Positions 14,046 to 25,592 of a DNA stretch of 64,000 nucleotides are shown piece by piece (the first letter of the stretch is position 1; each line of letters opens with the position of its first letter). Below the pieces are notes generated by a model that did no database searches, had not been told where the DNA came from, and saw only the letters and a list, made by a program, of their open reading frames with translations. The position numbers were made by a program, and so were the translations under genes. The DNA is from Lanius collurio. Taxonomy: Eukaryota; Chordata; Aves; Passeriformes; Laniidae. The stretch covers positions 10,883,708 through 10,947,707 of the forward strand of contig JACBWW010000008.1 in NCBI GenBank assembly GCA_020086605.1, in the 5' to 3' direction.

Positions 14046-16116
14046 CGATTGATGTAAGACTGAGAATACATGAACTTGGAAAAAAAAATCAAATTTGGAT
14101 GCTGTCTTCAAAAAGAATGTAAGAGAGGAAATCACTATTCTACCTCTCCACGGTTGTTGAGAATTCATGGTTTGTTGTTTTATGCATGCACAAATCGTGA
14201 GCAGATGCAGAGAAAGCAATGCTCTCAGGGTAGATCATCACCTAAACGAACTACCTATGTTTGAAAGAAAAGTCATCAATTCTTTCAGTGTTTGCATTTG
14301 TGCACAATAAAGGGCGACTTCATTTGCAGTTACATATTGTCTTTCAAATCTGTGTCCCCCTCAAGCATCACAGCAACATTATTCATAATACAGTTACGTT
14401 GGATGGCAATAGAAAAAATTTTAAGACCTGGACAAAGATCCTCATAAGATTCAGATGTCTTTGCCTTCAGCTCTCAGTTATCAGCAGAGGGAAGCAGCCT
14501 CTCTGTTCCCAAATTTGAGCTTTACTGCAGCAGTAAGCAAAGCTGATTGTGGTATTAATCACTATAAGAAAATGCCACTGTAGAGAAGGGACTGTGGGCT
14601 CTAAGCTGGCTTTACACACGTAATAACTGTGCCCCTGCATAAAACATGGGTTTTAGGCAGCCGTGTGGATGCCAACAGGCTGGGAATGTGTCTGCTGTGC
14701 TCACACAGACCAGTCCCTTCAGAGTGTGACATCCTGGTTCGCAACAGCAGCTGTAAAGGGTGGGGGAAAATTCACTGGGCAAGAACATGAGAAACAGATG
14801 CAGAGCTAGCAGTGCCAGCCTAAAAGTCATGCCTTCCTGTACCCTTAGGATCCATGACCATCCACATGGAAGCACTCTATTTGCTAAAGTCACTTGTGAT
14901 ATATAAGCAGCTCACTCACAACTAGCATGAAGAACTCACAGTAGGATGATAATAGAATGAACTCTAGTCCTACAGCCTTAGTTATAAAAGACATACATTA
15001 TCAAACTTGAACCAGAGTCATACTTCCAAATAGAAAAACTGTGTGTCAGGGAATAAGACAGGCCTTTTAGTAGGCTTAAGGCTCAGTTGCAGCTCAGCTG
15101 AGCGCAGCTTGCTGAGTTGAGAAGAGGTAGAAGCAGCCTTTGAGTAAATACCTTAGCAGGAGTGTTGCAAAGGAGTAGGTTAAGTCACTTAGAGAATCCC
15201 TGTCAGAGCTATTAGCAAAAATGGTTTTAATATGAATTTGCAAAAATGTAACTTACCAAAGTTTAATGGAGAGGTCCATTCTATTGTTTACTACATGGAT
15301 GAAACATAAAAAGGCACATTGAATTAGAATAAATTTAGAATTATTTACACCAGAAATGCAGAAGGGCTATGGAGACCCTTCCACTGAGTCATGAAATTCA
15401 GAATGGACCCCTTATATTCTAAACTGCTGATGGAACTTAGGTGTTTCTAGGCCCAGTCGTAGTCTCAGACTTCAGCAACAGCTTGTGTGTAAAGGCTGCT
15501 GAGTGCATACGTCATGGGGGGAAATAAAAAGACTTGCTAGGGAGAATATTATTCAAGCAGCCTATAGATGGCATACAAGTGGATGTAGAGGAGCACCTTT
15601 CACCACAGCACTGAAACCCTTGCACTAGGAATTCCCATAAAAAGTGGTTTTAAGATGTCTGTGATAAAGAAGCTTGAGGCATGAAATACATGGATGCAAC
15701 AAAATGTGCCCAAGGAGAACTGGAAGGCACCATTGGAGGTGGGGGACAGCTGAGGAATGAGTGGCTGTGGGACTAGAAAGGGGACAGTAATTTTAGGGTA
15801 GTAGCAATGAAGGGAATACATGGTGCCCCAGCCAGGTACTGGCAGATAAATTGCTCAGCAGCAAGGAACTCCTGCCCACCAACTGCTGTCGTAGCAATTC
15901 CTCAACCACATCTAAGCTGCCAGGAAAGACAGCTCTTGAGAAGATGGTTGTGCTCCTCCCTCTCTCTCCCTGACCAGCAGCATTAGCCTTGTGTTGTACA
16001 GAACACACTAGCTTCAAGTTTGCCTAAGAGGTCAGCTTTACACATCCCATCTCTGGCTGCTTAACATTTCCCTGCTCTGCCAGCCAAGGCAGTGTGAGCA
16101 CTATGAGCAGTGGGGG

Positions 16117-16168
16117 GCACCTAAGAGAAGATCCTGGTGCTGGCACCTAAGAGAAGATCCTGCTCTGG
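16117..16168. repeat. 26-bp tandem duplication
   Basis: GCACCTAAGAGAAGATCCTG occurs at 16117 and again at 16143. The flanking GGTGCTG is partly repeated. Confidence 0.9.
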
Positions 16169-19100
16169 TGCTGACTGCCTGCAGAACACAGAAGAGTCAG
16201 AGGCTCATCAGATTATCTGTGATTTATTAGCTGCCAGGGCCATATCCACAGGTACCAGCTACAAGCCCAAGTTACCACAATTTATATGTCAGTTCCTTTG
16301 CCTAGTTTGCTGGTGATCACTCTAAAGAGAACTATATTTGCTCCAAGTAGAGGAACGTGAGAAGGTGTGTGCCCCTAGCAATGGACCTGTGAGTATTTCA
16401 GGTTGGAGAGGGAAGAAGCAGGCTTAGATGGCCTCTGACAGCATGTGGAAGAGACTTTAAGGACCAGGAAGATGTCAAAGGGGAGACCATGAGAAGTTTA
16501 CATATAACTCCTTATTAAACAGCAATGAGGTGGGAACAGCAGGGATGCTCTCCTAGCTATGTTATACCTTCATCTTAACTTAAAAGTTTGCTACACTTCA
16601 GACCTATTTAACTTTCTCTCCTGTAGCTATCTAGTCTCATGCTGTGGCACCCTTGAAGCACAGTTTGTGTATACCACGGAAGAAATGAAGCAAGTAATTA
16701 CAGCCCACAACCTGCTACTTGTGCTAACAGGCATCAAAAAGTTAAATTCCTAGCACAGACATTTCATTTGTGACTCTAATCTTCTAAGAGATTATTTGCT
16801 ACTGTCTTACTGCTGGCTAGCTCACACAGGGAAGCACAAGGGTACCCTTCATGCCTTGATAGAGTATGTGTGCATACAGTTTTCCTAGAAGTGCTTCTAA
16901 ACACCTCCCAGTCTCTCACCCAGAAGGCCACCCATTGCATCACCTCCCTCAAGAGCCCTTAAGAGTTACTTTTGGGCTCAAGACAGTTTAGTGGTCTCTA
17001 GCCCCATCTTTATACTTGGGTTGTTATCACGTTTTGAGCAACTACCCTATTTCTGAACATAGCTCTGTGATAAAGAGCCTGTAGGGTTCATCCTTTTCTT
17101 TTAAGGCTACCACAGCTGCACAAAGTGGAGCACAGAAGAGGGATTTGTCTTGTCAGACTCTTCCAAGAAAAGTAGGAGGCTGTAGAAAAGAAAGTGGCTT
17201 CAGCAATTCCTGTATCCTCAGAGAAAAGACATTCAGGAAAGTGAGTTAGGGTGCCGAGAGCAGAAAGAAGATGCTCTGTATACTAAAAAGGAGTCCACAA
17301 ATCAATATCTAGACTCTTCAAATTTAAACTTAAGCATCTGTACACCCTTCCTGTTACCACACTATGTCTTCCATGAGACCATAAGACTTCTGCTGTGATG
17401 TTCAAGTTCTCCACAGAAGAAGCCAAATGCTGTGGTACCAGACTAACTATAGAATCAGAAGCAACTTCAATGTGTTGTAGAAGTGTAAAAGTCATTAAAA
17501 CCCTGTCTGTCTCTGAAACTGGTAGAAGGAGATTTGATTTAGCTGAAATGCTCTTTTGGCCAAACTGAAGCCATTGGGGGAGGGTTAACATTATCACTTC
17601 CAATGAAGTGTTGCCCAACCAGACATAAATACTCATGTGCTCTTGTGCATATCTGTTGTGGGTACAGGTAAATGCCATATTTGAACACCTTCTGAGCTGG
17701 GAATATGAACAGTGGGAAGCTCCTGCACGCTGCTCGCAAGAATCCTTGCCAAAGCTAGAAATGGAAATGTAAATAGTTTTCTTGGGAGCTCTTGCAAAGT
17801 TTATTCTCTGTCACTCTGTGGGATGGCACAAACTCTAAAAGCTGTCCTGTGGTCAGCTGCATTTTCCTCTAGACAACAACTGACAATGGCACTATTTCTT
17901 TGTAGCAGGTGTATGTTCATGTGTGACATGAGTCACTGATGGACTTCCCAGCTCCAGCCTGGGCATTCTTGAAAATTTTCATCAAGCAAGGACTGATAGT
18001 AGACTCAATAACAGTTATTTCCCAAATCTGTCCTTTTGGACATACTGATACACTGCAGGTAATTTTAATTTACTTTATTGATAACATCTTCAGATAATAT
18101 TTCCCCATTTAAAAACCCAAGCCTTTTGTGATTAAACATGTTTGACAACAACATTGCCTCATAAGAAGGTAAAATAATCTTCAACTGAAACATTGTATAG
18201 GGCTCTTGGAGTCTGACATCTGAATGTACTTAGTGGAGAGGAAACTTTTTTTTTTACTTTCATTTCTTGCTTCTTTTATCCTTAAGCTCAGTAATAAACT
18301 AGCACTCTATGGTTAAAAAGTCAGGAGAACAGATGTATGGTAGGAGTGTATCGGGATCTGTATTTTAGCTATGGGGTGTAAATTATAAGGAAGTCCTTCC
18401 AAGAAGCTTTGAGAGTATCTAGCTAGCTTTCGTTGCAATTGTATTACAACAGTAAAGATGATGATTATCATTATTATTATTCCAGTCACTTGATTGTACT
18501 GAAGCAGACACTTCAGTCAAAGTTCATTCAGGGTTCACTATTCAGCTTATTGCTTTTAAGGTGAGTCCTGAAGAAATTTCACTGAGCACTGCACATGTTC
18601 CAGTCAGCTCCAAGCCATGCTTCTTGTCAGGGGTCTGGCTGGACTCTGCTAACTCTGAAAAGCATTTGAAGGCTAAACTACACGACCAAGTATCACACAA
18701 TATTGAGGATTTTGGTGTTAGCAATCACATGCTAAAATGATATTACATGGCTCTTTTCTCATCCCTGTCTTTTCCTCACTCTTTTCATGTACATGTCCCT
18801 TTTGAGAGGGAACATATCTAGCAATTACAGCATGTGGAAGCTTGTTTTTATTACACTTGGTTAAGGTTACTGTACCACAGAGAGTATGGGTTAGCAGTGG
18901 GAGAAGAGAGTTGAAATGTTAGGTGTCTGAATGTGGCTTTGCCCCCAGGTGTGGTGCTGGCCAGATTGTGAGACCAACCTCCACACCTCACTGCTGAGGC
19001 ACTCCTGGCACCAGCTGAGAACAACTCTGGGTAACAACTAGACCCTACTACAGCCTGCTTCACCCTGTTGTCCCAACAAGCCAACCAAAAGTCCCTGATC

Positions 19101-20814
19101 TACCCTCAGACTTCTGGAGAACCTTCTCATGGGATGGAACTGCCTACTGTCCTTATGAAGTTTTCTCAGTTGTCAGAGCAGAAAAGGATACACAGTGTTT
19201 ATCACTAAAGCCCATCAGTCTTAGCAAGGTGTCTCTACCCTCAGCAGGGGGCTGTAGAGAAGAGACCGAGGAGGTGAACAAGCTTTCCAAAGCACATCCC
19301 ACAGGGAGGTCTCTCCTGCCAGGCAGGACACAGCATACCATGCTGCCTCTGCCTAGGAGGAGTATCAGCGATCTGGAAATCTGTGTATGTGCTGCGTGAT
19401 ATTTGAGGGTCTTGCATCATATTGACCTATATAGATAGAGGTGAGGTTTCCCATTTTTAAGAATTTATTGGTCTGCATGTTCTTCTACCCAGCAGGGAGA
19501 AGTGGGACCTCAGGCTGCTAGCCTGGCAAGCAGACACTCAAATACAGCAGCTGCATTCACAGATTCACCCATTCCTCCCCACACATAGAAGTCAATACAT
19601 TTACTAGGCTTTGAGTAAAGGTTTCTTGGCACCAAGGCTCCTGACACCAGAGCATTACCCCATCAAATTGTCCTTGTTCATGGAGTGCTCTTCTCCTACC
19701 TTTCAGGCGAAGGTTAGAGAGAAAAGTTTCACCAGCAGCTTTGGTGGGAACTGAACTGAGCACTCAGGTCATTTCAGACCCCCCTACATTGATCCAGATC
19801 TCTGGAAGCTCTTGCCTTTTTTTCCAAACTCCCCATAACAAAAAGCCAAAGGATCAGCCCACAAACCCACCACGGAGATGTCTGGAGACAAGAATCCTGC
19901 TTGCACAGAATGTTGTCCTCCTGCAGTCTGAGAAAACCAAGATGAAATACGGAAGCCATATCTTTGTTGTGTAAGCCAAGTTTTAGACAATCTACCCAGA
20001 TCTGGAATGACTAGCAACAGATCACCAGAAGTCGACCTTAGATGGCTCCCTAACATGCAACCCTTCTCTTGACAAGTTTTTCTCAAGAAACTGCAACATA
20101 TCTTGGTGCTCCCATGCATCATCGTAGTAGATTCTCTCCGTCTCCTGGATCCAAGAATTGGAACTCTTCAGCTGGCAGAGACCAAAGGAGGCCTTTGCCA
20201 GCTCCTTCAGAATTTCTCTGCTCTTTTCTTAGAAGCAGATGGCCTGTATTTACTTCTCACTCAGTCTAACCAGTCACCAGCCTCCCTGTCAAAGCAAGGA
20301 GTTGCCAATCAGTGCTGAAAATTATGATAGTTTCCACACCAATGACACATCTTGTTCAGCAATTTAAAATCAAGATGAATTTAACAAGCAAGTATTTCCA
20401 ATATCAATGTTCTCTGATGATGTCTTGGCAGAAGTTACCTGACTTTGTCTTACATGCAGGTACTTTCACCTGGATTTGTTGAATACAGGATCCGTGGCCT
20501 TCCTTTTGGTCCAAACATCAGTCTTATTATTCACTGTATTTCTTTTCATAGACATTTTTAGCAATAAGATGCAGTGGATGGCACTGCAGATGACCTTGAT
20601 TTTATCTGAACTTCAAATACAAGCTTCTGCATGTACTTCAGCTTTTTGCCTCGCGGTTTTAATCTCCAAAACACTGTAATTGTATTTGCTTAACACAAGA
20701 ACACCTTTCCTCCATGTAAAACAACAGCAAGGAGAGAATGGTGCACAGTAAGGGTAAGAAGGAATTAACCAGATCAGCAGCTTAATAAAATGCCAGACAT
20801 AAGACTGAGTCTTG

Positions 20815-20875
20815 GCTTTTTGGGTTTTGTCTTTGTTTTTTTGGTTTTGGTTTTTTGGGGGGGTTTTGTTGCTTT
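20815..20875 (+). repeat. T/G low-complexity tract
   Basis: TTTTTGG-type runs ending in a seven-G run; simple sequence of the same style as the tracts near 38890 and 62600. Confidence 0.75.
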
Positions 20876-22322
20876 GAAGAGTTAAGCCATGTTTGGAAGC
20901 TCTTGAGCAAACCAACAGCACAGCAGTTTCAAGATAACCACTTCCATTTAAGCAAGCACAAAAAGCAACTGCAGAATGCACCATAGAAGCATTTTGGAGA
21001 CTTGCCTTCTGGGCTCAGCTGTTAAGTCCAAACAAGCCCCAGAAAACACAGTGTTCCAGACAAGCTGGAAATGCTTCTGCTGAAAATTTTTACTCTGCCA
21101 GAATACTTATGTCTTCTAAAAGGTGGCTGTGCAGAGATGAGCATCTCTGCTTCATCTTTGACAGCAATGGAAATTGGGACAGTTATGATAGCAAGTTGAA
21201 AGACTGAACCTTATATTTTACCCCACTCTCACGGTGTTTTCTGAAATAACACATCAGAGTAACAATTACAATTGTAACGTATTCCATACATTTTCTGGTA
21301 TGATCAGTACACAAGAGACTCTTTGGATGTACAGTCACTAGGGAGTAGTACCTACCCTGTTTTGACTCAGATGCAGTATGATCTTTACCCTTTGCTGTAA
21401 ATTGGCTCAGAGCACATCTTTATGTGTCAGTTTTGTTACTCACTTTCAGATGTTACCAGCTTCCAGCATTATGGAGCTGCTTTGCCGTACACGTGATTTT
21501 CATTTTACACATTTTTCAGTTTCTTCATATGCCCAAATGAAAAATCCAGCATTCAAGGACATCACATGGTTTATGATACTCTGTGGTGGGACTTTGTGTT
21601 CAGAACCTAATGAAGGGATTATCTTCATCCACGTGTGGTATTTTGCAGCTGTAGGAGATATGTTATTATTCCTTGTTTATTTTGCAGCTTCCCCACCAGC
21701 ATGCTGGTCTGGTTGCTTTGCAGGAAGCCTTTACAAGTCGCTCTGAGTAGGCTGTTTTGTAGCACAAGAGCCCAGTCCCAAGAACAAGTAGTGCTGATAC
21801 TCAACTCCTGCCACTTCCAAAGGGAAGCAAGGAACCAAACATTTATGTTGGAGGAGTCACTGGTATGTCCTAGACAGAAGGAAACATCATGTGTGGCAGG
21901 AAGAGAAAGAGCTTAGGAACGTACATGTGATTAACTGCATGGGAGATGATGATAGGGAAAGCACATGCAAACAAACAGGGTTTTAACACAGTTTCCCAAA
22001 CCATTTCACATCTACTTTACTTAGCTTTGGAAACTATTTCAGTTCATTTGCAGACAGCAGCATTCTCAAGGACAGCAAATTCAACAAGTTTCACACATAT
22101 AGTATGTTGCATAAAAAAGATGCACGTCTCCATGCCAGGAGAAAAAATGGTAGGAGGCAGCCCTACTCTTACTAGTTGTGTTACAGAGAATCCAGCTCAT
22201 AGACAACTTTCTATTGTCTGAGACCCTGGCTTCAATGTGTGTCTTGTGGAAAGGCTTGATTTGCATTTGCAGGTGTCAAAGTGAGTGCCAAGCAAAAACT
22301 AAAGCAAAAACAGCTAAGAAAA

Positions 22323-22912
22323 TGTTGTGGCAGTTGAGCCAGTGGCTGTGATGGCTGAGGGGTCAAAGAGCCCTAGAGCAAGACAAGCCCATTGGTGGGC
22401 CAGCTCCAAAGTTTAAGATCACTCCCTAACTCAGGGTGAGAAAGAAAGCCTCCCACATCAGGCTTTGTGGTTCTATGCAGATTCCATCTGTTTGGTTGGC
22501 CCGGTGGCCCTTGCCCCTCACCACTCCCCCAGAGTTTTCCCACTGGCTCCCCTTCCCTAGTCCTGCCTCTGTACCACCCCTGTACTCTCAGACCATTGAT
22601 CTCTGATGCTCACCCCACTCCCATACAAAACCCTGGACCCTGCATTGTGCTGGGTTCTTCATCCCTGGATCCCTTCATGGTGTGGCTGCAGTAAACCTTC
22701 ATCCATGGAACGCTATACGGAGACCCCTCCTGACTCTTTGGTAACGTGTGAGCTACGCAGCTTGAGTGTGAGTGTGTGTTTTTCATGCCTCCATTGGCAT
22801 AGGTGTGAAAGTTAGCCTGCTAGCGTGCTCAGCAGCACTGCCAGAGCCATCCCTTACCAGGGACACTTTTGGGAAAACGCAGCAACCTCTCCACTGACCA
22901 CTGCACCATGTT
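22323..22912 (+). mobile_element. Probable ERV LTR (unassigned family)
   Basis: An LTR-like order is visible: a GC-rich U3, a TATA-like CATACAAAACCCTGGACCCT (about 22622), an AGTAAACCTTCATCC poly(A)-signal-like region, and a CTCCTGACTCTTTGG segment as in avian K-type LTRs. The direct repeat AAGAAAA occurs at 22316-22322 and 22913-22919, flanking a start TGTTGTGG. The 3' end lacks the usual CA, so the exact boundaries are uncertain. No viral genes adjoin it. Confidence 0.5.
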
Positions 22913-23599
22913 AAGAAAACACATGCCAACCTTCCACCCATTTTGTGTCTGCTGGAGTGGTATTAAGCCATATCAACCAACCCTGTGCTTTAGTGCTGAA
23001 GTGTGAGCTCCTGTGCTGCAAGCAGTAAGAAGTGGGGGAGTGCAAAGATTAGCTGCCTTTCATTTCTGCATTACAGAGGTTCCTCCTTCCCCTTCCCATC
23101 TTGCTCCCACAAACAAGCCAACTCTGAGTTGCTCTGTCCCACTGCTTGGGAGTAACACCAGAAGCTGAATTAAGATACTGCTACAAGGACCCGGTTGTTA
23201 ACATATGTTTGCTATCCTTTCTGTAAGCTTGGACTTGTTAACAGTTGCCATAAATTACAGAAGATCATGCACTCAGCATAACCTCCAGCTCATATCCTCT
23301 ATTAGATACGAACTCCTTCATGGTTAGCTACACCATCATGGCTTTGAGGTTAAATTATTTTGTATAATGCTCACTGCCCCACAGCTTTATTCTCTATTGT
23401 TCTTCATTCAAAATTCCTGAGCCACCCTCCTCTAGTTCTCAGTAGGTAATTTAATGGACTGAAGAAGAGTTTTATCCCAAAAATCTTTTTCCTCTCACTT
23501 CTTTGCATTGCAGAGCCTCTGACTAAAGCCTCCAACCCAGCAGAGCATGCTCCCTTACTGTTACATCTGCAAATTGTTAGTCAAGATCTGCTGCTCATC

Positions 23600-24186
23600 C
23601 AGAACACAGCAGCTTTGTAAGCAAGTGGTTTTGCATGGAGGGGATAATCCAGTGCCTGAAAAGCCTGAAGTTTTTTGATGGAAAAATCTCCATCAGCATG
23701 TTCCAAAACTGGCTGCCACCAACCCACCAGCTGTGGCAGCAACTGGCTGTGCCCCTGCAGTCAGGGCAGCACTCAGGCTGTGGCTGTGCTCTCCCTGGCC
23801 AGCAGGGGCAGGTGCTGTGGGAAGTGTTGAGGGTGCTGGACCACTAGCAGGGCCCTATTGCCATTCCCCACCTTCTCAAAGGTCAGGAAGAAGGTGGAAG
23901 TCAGGCAGGGCTCACCCACCAGCCAGTAGGGAAAGTTGCTCTTGTCAGTTTTGACCTTGTTTTCTCCCGTACCTTTGTTCCACATAGTTTCTAAGGTGAC
24001 CAAGCTCTCTTATGTCTCCATGCACATCCTAGAGGCAATTCCAGTACGAAGCTCTGCATTCCTGAATTCAAATCCTAGACCAATTTGCAGAGAATGGAAA
24101 TAATTTTGAAGTATGAGTCCTGTTTTCTCCACCCATTTAAAAAAGAGAAATATGGAAAGGCACAGTGAGAGATGGTGTGGACATTA
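23600..24186 (-). pseudogene. Possible unidentified pseudogene or chance open frame
   Basis: On the minus strand, one frame from 24186 to 23773 (138 codons) contains a single stop (TAA at 24012-24010). It includes stretches such as GLGFEFRNAELRTG and VKTDKSNFPYWLVGEP that look protein-like. Another protein-like stretch lies downstream at about 23590-23730. I do not recognise the family, and no splice sites or poly(A) tail are evident. It may equally be chance. Confidence 0.2.
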
Positions 24187-24544
24187 TGTTTGAAGCTGAG
24201 GGAACTCCCTAGCATAAAGCTTTTTAGTTGTGCTCTAACACAACCACCTCATCTTGAGTCCAAAGTTTAAAGCATCCCTTTAAACCACTCAGGTTTGCGT
24301 AGATGTGCTGTATAGGCAATTACATGCTTCCAGAACTTCACAACTATTCCTTTTCTTACTTTATTTTCAGACCTTGCAGTGTTAAAGTCACAGGAAGTAG
24401 TTTCTTCTTGCTTTTCCAAGAATCAGTGCTCATCATTAATATAGTATGCAATGATTTAAGAAGAATTTATTTAATTCCAGTGAAAATGACAGAGATATTG
24501 GGACATGCAAGATCTTCATGACATGTTCTGAGTCACAATGGCCT

Positions 24545-24802
24545 GGTGGTGACCAGAAGGCAGCAGTGCACTCTTTGGCGAGTATGTCCAAGAGCATCCT
24601 GGTCTGCATTTGGCAGCATTGCCAGTTCATGGAGGGAACTGTCCCTTCCTCTCTACTCAGCCCTGTGAGACACATCTGGAGTACTGTGTCCAGTGCTGGA
24701 TTCATCGGTACAAAAGAACATACTGGAGTGAGTTCATCAAAAGTGCCTTGATGATTGGTTAAGGCCCTGGAGAGTCACTCATCTCAGGAAAGAATGAGAA
24801 AA
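24545..24802 (+). mobile_element. CR1 LINE fragment, 5' piece
   Basis: It matches the 3' half of CR1: CAGCAGTGCACTC..., then AAGAGCATCCTGG, then CTCTACTCAGCCCTGTGAG and ATCTGGAGTACTGTGTCCAG, ending at AATGAGAAAA. The element continues at 25252 after an inserted LTR. The encoded reverse-transcriptase end is broken by frameshifts. Confidence 0.88.
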
Positions 24803-25245
24803 TCTGATAGTGGATTAGATTGTCCACTGCTTATTTTGTGGCGAGCTTGCCTCTTTATGTCTTGGAATATCTTAAACCATTTACAAACAGCCTAAATATT
24901 CCTCAACTGCACAGCTCCACTTAAGCCAGTGTCAGTGACAGCTACTCACCAAAGCAGCAGTTGAGAAGAGAAATACAGCTCAAACCTCCTTTATGGTGTT
25001 AAGTCATTTATTCCCTCTGTCCTGCGGGGGACAGAGCACCGACCTGGGCAAAGCCTGTGAGGTAAGAGAGTGGGGCTTTCCATCCTGCTGGTTTTATCAC
25101 AGACAGGGGGAAAGGGGACACCAGGGGCGGGGCTGGGATAAACAACCAACCAGATCAGAGCCCGGGCAGCTTGAACATCAGACAGACCCGACTCAGTCAC
25201 ATGGCAGGGACCCGGCCGGGGGGGGCAGGGGGAGCCACTGCAACA
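24803..25245 (-). mobile_element. Solo ERV LTR nested in CR1
   Basis: A 443-bp insertion interrupts the CR1 exactly, flanked by the perfect 6-bp duplication AGAAAA (24797-24802 and 25246-25251). Read on the minus strand it starts TGTTGCAG. It has a TATA-like GTGATAAAACC, then GGGAATAAATGAC (a poly(A) signal), and then a U5-like stretch ending ATCAGA. This is the expected U3-R-U5 order. No viral coding region is present. Confidence 0.75.
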
Positions 25246-25592
25246 AGAAAACTGGGCTTTCTAGCCTGGAGAACAGAAGACTCAGGGTACCTTATCACTG
25301 TATATATATAGTGGGAGAAAAGAAGACAGATCTTATAGTGGTGTCCAGGAGAAGAATAGAGACAGCAGGCACACACCAGAATTCCGCTCAAAGCAAAAAA
25401 TCTTCTTTCCTGTGCAGGTGCTCAAACACTGGAACAGGCAGCCTAGAAAGGCTGTGGAGTCTCCATCCTTAAAGATAGCTTCAGTCCAGTATAAGTGTAG
25501 CCCTGAGCAACCTGCTATGGGCAGGAGTGCCACTGGGCTCCAGAGCTGCCATCCAACTTCAGTGCCGCCAGAGTTCTACCCTGTGGTTCTAC
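25246..25592 (+). mobile_element. CR1 LINE fragment, 3' piece
   Basis: It continues the CR1 from 24802: CTGGGCTTTCTAGCCTGGAG, then GTGGTGTCCAGGAGAAG, CACTGGAACAGGCAGCC and GTGGAGTCTCCATCC. It ends near a GTGGTTCTACCA remnant of the terminal GATTCTATGA repeat. Together the two pieces make about 600 bp of a 5'-truncated copy. Confidence 0.88.

Larger units (their letters stand above)
14046..22322. other. Intergenic, no gene seen
   Basis: Mixed AT-rich DNA. Besides the small repeats listed separately, no exon, RNA gene or mobile element was recognised. Confidence 0.55.

Noticed and set aside
23798..23815. CTCF-like CCAGCAGGGGCAGG
   Set aside because: One core base deviates and the context is ordinary; weaker than the sites at 13790 and 50464.
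24993..25472. 159-codon plus-strand frame
   Set aside because: It spans the junction of the nested LTR and CR1, so it is not a gene.
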